Source of the DNA: Dehalococcoidia bacterium
GTDB taxonomy: Bacteria > Chloroflexota > Dehalococcoidia > SAR202 > UBA826
Direction of reading: 5' to 3'
DNA: 8,196 nt
NCBI GenBank assembly: GCA_012965485.1
Contig: DTSF01000159.1
Span: 3,051-11,246 of the forward strand
Below the pieces are notes generated by a model. That model saw only the letters and a list, made by a program, of their open reading frames with translations. It did no database searches and had not been told where the DNA came from. Below are positions 6,375 to 8,196 of this stretch, piece after piece (positions within the stretch are counted from its first letter, which is position 1; every line of letters begins with the position of its first letter). Made by a program: the position numbers and the translations under genes.

Positions 6375-7538
6375 TCAGCAATCTGGAGACCAGTCACTAG
6401 GCTGTGGGTTTTTATCGTCTTTCAACAAATTAGAAAAATATGGTGCATCCCACTTTTCATCGGGGTTTCCGTTTGCTTTAACGGTCAAAGCTCTAACTGA
6501 ATGATCCCGGACACTGAAATAAATCTCAAATCCATCCGATGTAATAGGGGATTGTATGCTCTTGCCCACATCGCAGCTAGCCAACACTTCTCCTGAACTT
6601 GTCTCGGCTATACGAATTTCCCCATCGGTGGAACCCACGACTATCATGTCGGAAACAATAGCAGGGGACCCAACGATTGAACCATTGGTTTCTAGTTCCC
6701 ATTTCTTTTTACCGGATCTGATATCCAAAGCATACAGTTTCCCATCTAATGATGGGATGTAAATAGTCTGATCGTTGATTACAGCAGCACCCCAATACCA
6801 GTTAGACGCTTTCTCAAAAATCCACTCTTCGTCGCCTGTGGCCAAATCAAATGCGTAAAAAACACCGTCAAAGGACCCTACAAAAACGGTGTCCTCTTTA
6901 ATCACTGGAGTTGCTGCAATAGCACCCCCAGTCTTGGCTTTCCAAAGGAGTTTACCTGTATCTTTATTCAGAGCATATACATGATGGTCAAGTGAAGTAA
7001 TTATAAGGGTGTCATCATGAATTGCCGGGGTAGACCATATTTTTCCACCTACCTCATAGGACCAGTCATCAATAAAAGTAACTTGTTGATTGGAGAAATC
7101 CAAATTATAAGATCTCAATATCCCATCGCCGGATCCAATGTAAAGATTATTCTCATGAATTAATGGTCCTCCAACTATTTCAAAATCGTCACTAACCACT
7201 TCAGTTTCGACAATTCTTCCTGTATCGACTTCTATAGCCTGAATCTTTCCGTCGTACACCCCCACAAAAACGATTCCATTAGATACGGCAGGCAAGCCGT
7301 ATGCGGCTCTCTTATTTTCGTCTTTTTCATTCACCCTCATCAAATCTGGTTTCCAAATATGTTTCCCCGTGTTCTTATCGAGAACCATGACATGACCATC
7401 CATGCTAGCAAGAACGAGGCGGTTGTCATTCACTAAAATACCTGACCAACCCTGGGCGCTACTAATTCTTGAGCAACCCAAAATAGTAATCAGCAGCAAA
7501 AGTAGGCACACTACTATTTTTTTGTTTCTAGAAAACAT
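6375..7538 (-). CDS. PQQ-type beta-propeller lipoprotein
   Basis: A 387-residue protein with a lipoprotein signal: basic SRNKK, a run of Leu/Ile, then ILGC with Cys22 as the probable lipidated residue, although Leu at -2 is slightly unusual for a lipobox. The rest is built of about eight repeats of the PQQ/quinoprotein kind, each running roughly 'P-x-I-x-x-x-x-(L/I/V)-(Y/F)-V-G-S-x-D-G-x-(L/V)-x-A-(L/F)-x-x-x-T-G-x-x-x-W'. They lie near residues 30-63, 80-111, 121-148, 166-200, 206-240, 249-282, 287-320 and 327-355, which would close an eight-bladed propeller. The fold resembles BamB and quinoprotein dehydrogenases, but no dehydrogenase active site was recognised. It ends in a terminal Cys. 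It sits between yidD (44 nt) and yidC (22 nt), suggesting an outer-face role in protein export or folding; this is inference from position. The ATG at 7538 has no clear ribosome site. Confidence -1.
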   Translation of the reverse strand: MFSRNKKIVVCLLLLLITILGCSRISSAQGWSGILVNDNRLVLASMDGHVMVLDKNTGKHIWKPDLMRVNEKDENKRAAYGLPAVSNGIVFVGVYDGKIQAIEVDTGRIVETEVVSDDFEIVGGPLIHENNLYIGSGDGILRSYNLDFSNQQVTFIDDWSYEVGGKIWSTPAIHDDTLIITSLDHHVYALNKDTGKLLWKAKTGGAIAATPVIKEDTVFVGSFDGVFYAFDLATGDEEWIFEKASNWYWGAAVINDQTIYIPSLDGKLYALDIRSGKKKWELETNGSIVGSPAIVSDMIVVGSTDGEIRIAETSSGEVLASCDVGKSIQSPITSDGFEIYFSVRDHSVRALTVKANGNPDEKWDAPYFSNLLKDDKNPQPSDWSPDC

Positions 7539-7582
7539 ATTTCAGTAAAATTTGGCCTTTATCGCTTGGTATAGTTTTTGAG

Positions 7583-7816
7583 TTACGGGACAGGATCGTA
7601 CCCCCTAGTTCCAAATGGTCTACATCTTAGTAGCCGTTTGAAGGTGATTCCAGTACCAACCGCTAGACCATATCGATCTATGGCCGCATAAGCGTAATCT
7701 GAGCATGTCGGTAAATGTCGGCATGCCACAGGTAAGAAAGGTGAAATCAATTTTTTATAGGATTTTATTAGACCTAACACTGTCGATTTAACAAAATTCT
7801 CTTTTCGTAGTTTCAA
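7583..7816 (-). CDS. yidD: Membrane protein insertion efficiency factor YidD
   Basis: A 77-residue protein carrying the full YidD (DUF37) signature: SYKKLISPFLPVACRHLPTCS (residues 19-39), DRYG (47-50) and KRLLRCRPFGTRGYDPVP (60-77). The conserved cysteines are C32, C38 and C65. YidD is a small amphipathic protein at the inner face of the cytoplasmic membrane that helps YidC-dependent insertion. The called start is a TTG 6 nt after the rnpA stop with no clear ribosome site, so translation is probably coupled to rnpA. A GTG at codon 13 is an alternative that still keeps the whole domain. The rnpA stop TGA is in the same frame as yidD, so only a stop and two codons separate the two products. 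Identification is secure; the exact N-terminus is not. Confidence -1.
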   Translation of the reverse strand: MKLRKENFVKSTVLGLIKSYKKLISPFLPVACRHLPTCSDYAYAAIDRYGLAVGTGITFKRLLRCRPFGTRGYDPVP

Positions 7817-7822
7817 TCTATT

Positions 7823-8176
7823 TCACATTTGCTCGGTGGATATTAGGCTAGCATTATCCAAAAGTTTGTACATCGAAGACGATATTCCGTGGTAATCAGA
7901 ATTTAAAATCCCATTTCTAGCTATAAAAACTATATCCATTCCGTCAATTATTGGAATGGAATTAGCGGATTCCTTCAACTTTCTTTTATATTTGTTCCTA
8001 ACAGTGGCTCCTCCAATTCTTTTCGAAACAATAAAACCCAATCGAGACCCTTTATATTTCCCTACTGTTTCTTGATCCATAGCAAGCATGACACCGTTAA
8101 AGTCAGCAGATCCAGCACCATATTTTTTTACAGAATCAAAGTCGGAGGAGTTACGTAGCTTCTGATATTTTTGCAT
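7823..8176 (-). CDS. rnpA: Ribonuclease P protein component
   Basis: A 117-residue small basic protein of the expected length. It binds the catalytic RNase P RNA and helps recognise the 5' leader of precursor tRNAs. The family core is present: GSRLGFIVSKRIGGA (residues 43-57) followed by TVRNKYKRKLKE (58-69). The normally invariant RNR reads R60-N61-K62, a conservative change. The N-terminal KLRNSSDFDSVKKYG matches the usual aromatic strand with F13. The ATG at 8176 has a moderate site (AGAGTGG, 4 nt spacing). The gene heads the rnpA-yidD-propeller-yidC-jag series, and rpmH is expected just beyond the right edge. Identification is secure. Confidence -1.
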   Translation of the reverse strand: MQKYQKLRNSSDFDSVKKYGAGSADFNGVMLAMDQETVGKYKGSRLGFIVSKRIGGATVRNKYKRKLKESANSIPIIDGMDIVFIARNGILNSDYHGISSSMYKLLDNASLISTEQM

Positions 8177-8196
8177 GTAGCCACTCTAATTCGATA

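Noticed and set aside
6375..7538. Functional PQQ-dependent alcohol dehydrogenase
   Set aside because: Too short and without a recognisable dehydrogenase active site or disulfide pair; only the propeller repeats are shared.
7854..7862. DnaA-box-like TTATCCAAA
   Set aside because: A single near-match inside rnpA coding sequence with no cluster or AT-rich unwinding element; not evidence of an origin here.
8186..8196. Possible 3' end of rpmH (codons reading Ser-Asn-stop on the minus strand)
   Set aside because: rpmH is expected upstream of rnpA, but only about 11 bases are visible; far too short to call.
1..8196. Mobile elements, CRISPR arrays, prophage genes or defence systems
   Set aside because: No transposase, integrase, inverted terminal repeats, regular short repeats or recognised defence domains were found; all genes fit housekeeping or common accessory families.

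Overview
The window is a dense, AT-rich bacterial chromosome segment with ten protein genes, all on the minus strand, and one tRNA gene on the plus strand. The right half is the conserved rnpA-yidD-yidC-jag(khpB) neighbourhood that normally follows rpmH close to the replication origin. YidC is the short type without the large periplasmic P1 domain, and it is paired with a Jag protein, as in monoderm bacteria. The AT-rich composition and a PQQ-propeller lipoprotein between yidD and yidC suggest an uncultivated marine Chloroflexota (SAR202/Dehalococcoidia-like). That assignment is an inference from gene order and general knowledge; no marker gene here proves it.

Layout, following minus-strand transcription from the right edge: rnpA (8176-7823), yidD (7816-7583), an eight-repeat PQQ-type beta-propeller lipoprotein (7538-6375), yidC (6352-5432) and jag/khpB (5535-4900). 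Jag starts inside yidC, so the two reading frames share 104 nt. After a 135-nt gap carrying a good sigma70-like promoter comes a second group: an AI-2E/PerM-family membrane protein (4764-3634) and two enoyl-CoA hydratase/isomerase paralogues (3596-2865 and 2849-2115). A plus-strand tRNA-Gln(UUG) at 2037-2110 ends 4 nt from the stop of the last hydratase. Beyond it, 175 nt holds candidate promoters on both strands. The third group is a MoxR AAA+ ATPase (1861-905) and a DUF58 protein (896 to beyond position 1, truncated by the window edge).

The first group covers tRNA 5' maturation (RnpA) and membrane-protein insertion (YidD, YidC, with the RNA-binding Jag). The propeller lipoprotein may be an extracytoplasmic helper, but this rests only on position. 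The two hydratase-fold proteins probably act on acyl-CoA thioesters. The upstream one has lost a catalytic Glu and the usual oxyanion-hole loop, so it may be a divergent enzyme or a partner of the canonical one. MoxR-DUF58 is a common chaperone-like pair, usually followed by transglutaminase or VWA-domain genes, which would lie outside this window.

No mobile element, CRISPR array or phage gene was seen, and no gene-free stretch exceeds 300 bases. The most interesting items are the yidC/jag dual-coding overlap that encodes an Arg-rich YidC tail, the degenerate hydratase paralogue, the propeller lipoprotein inside the insertase cluster, and a direct repeat flanking the promoter at 4797-4825.
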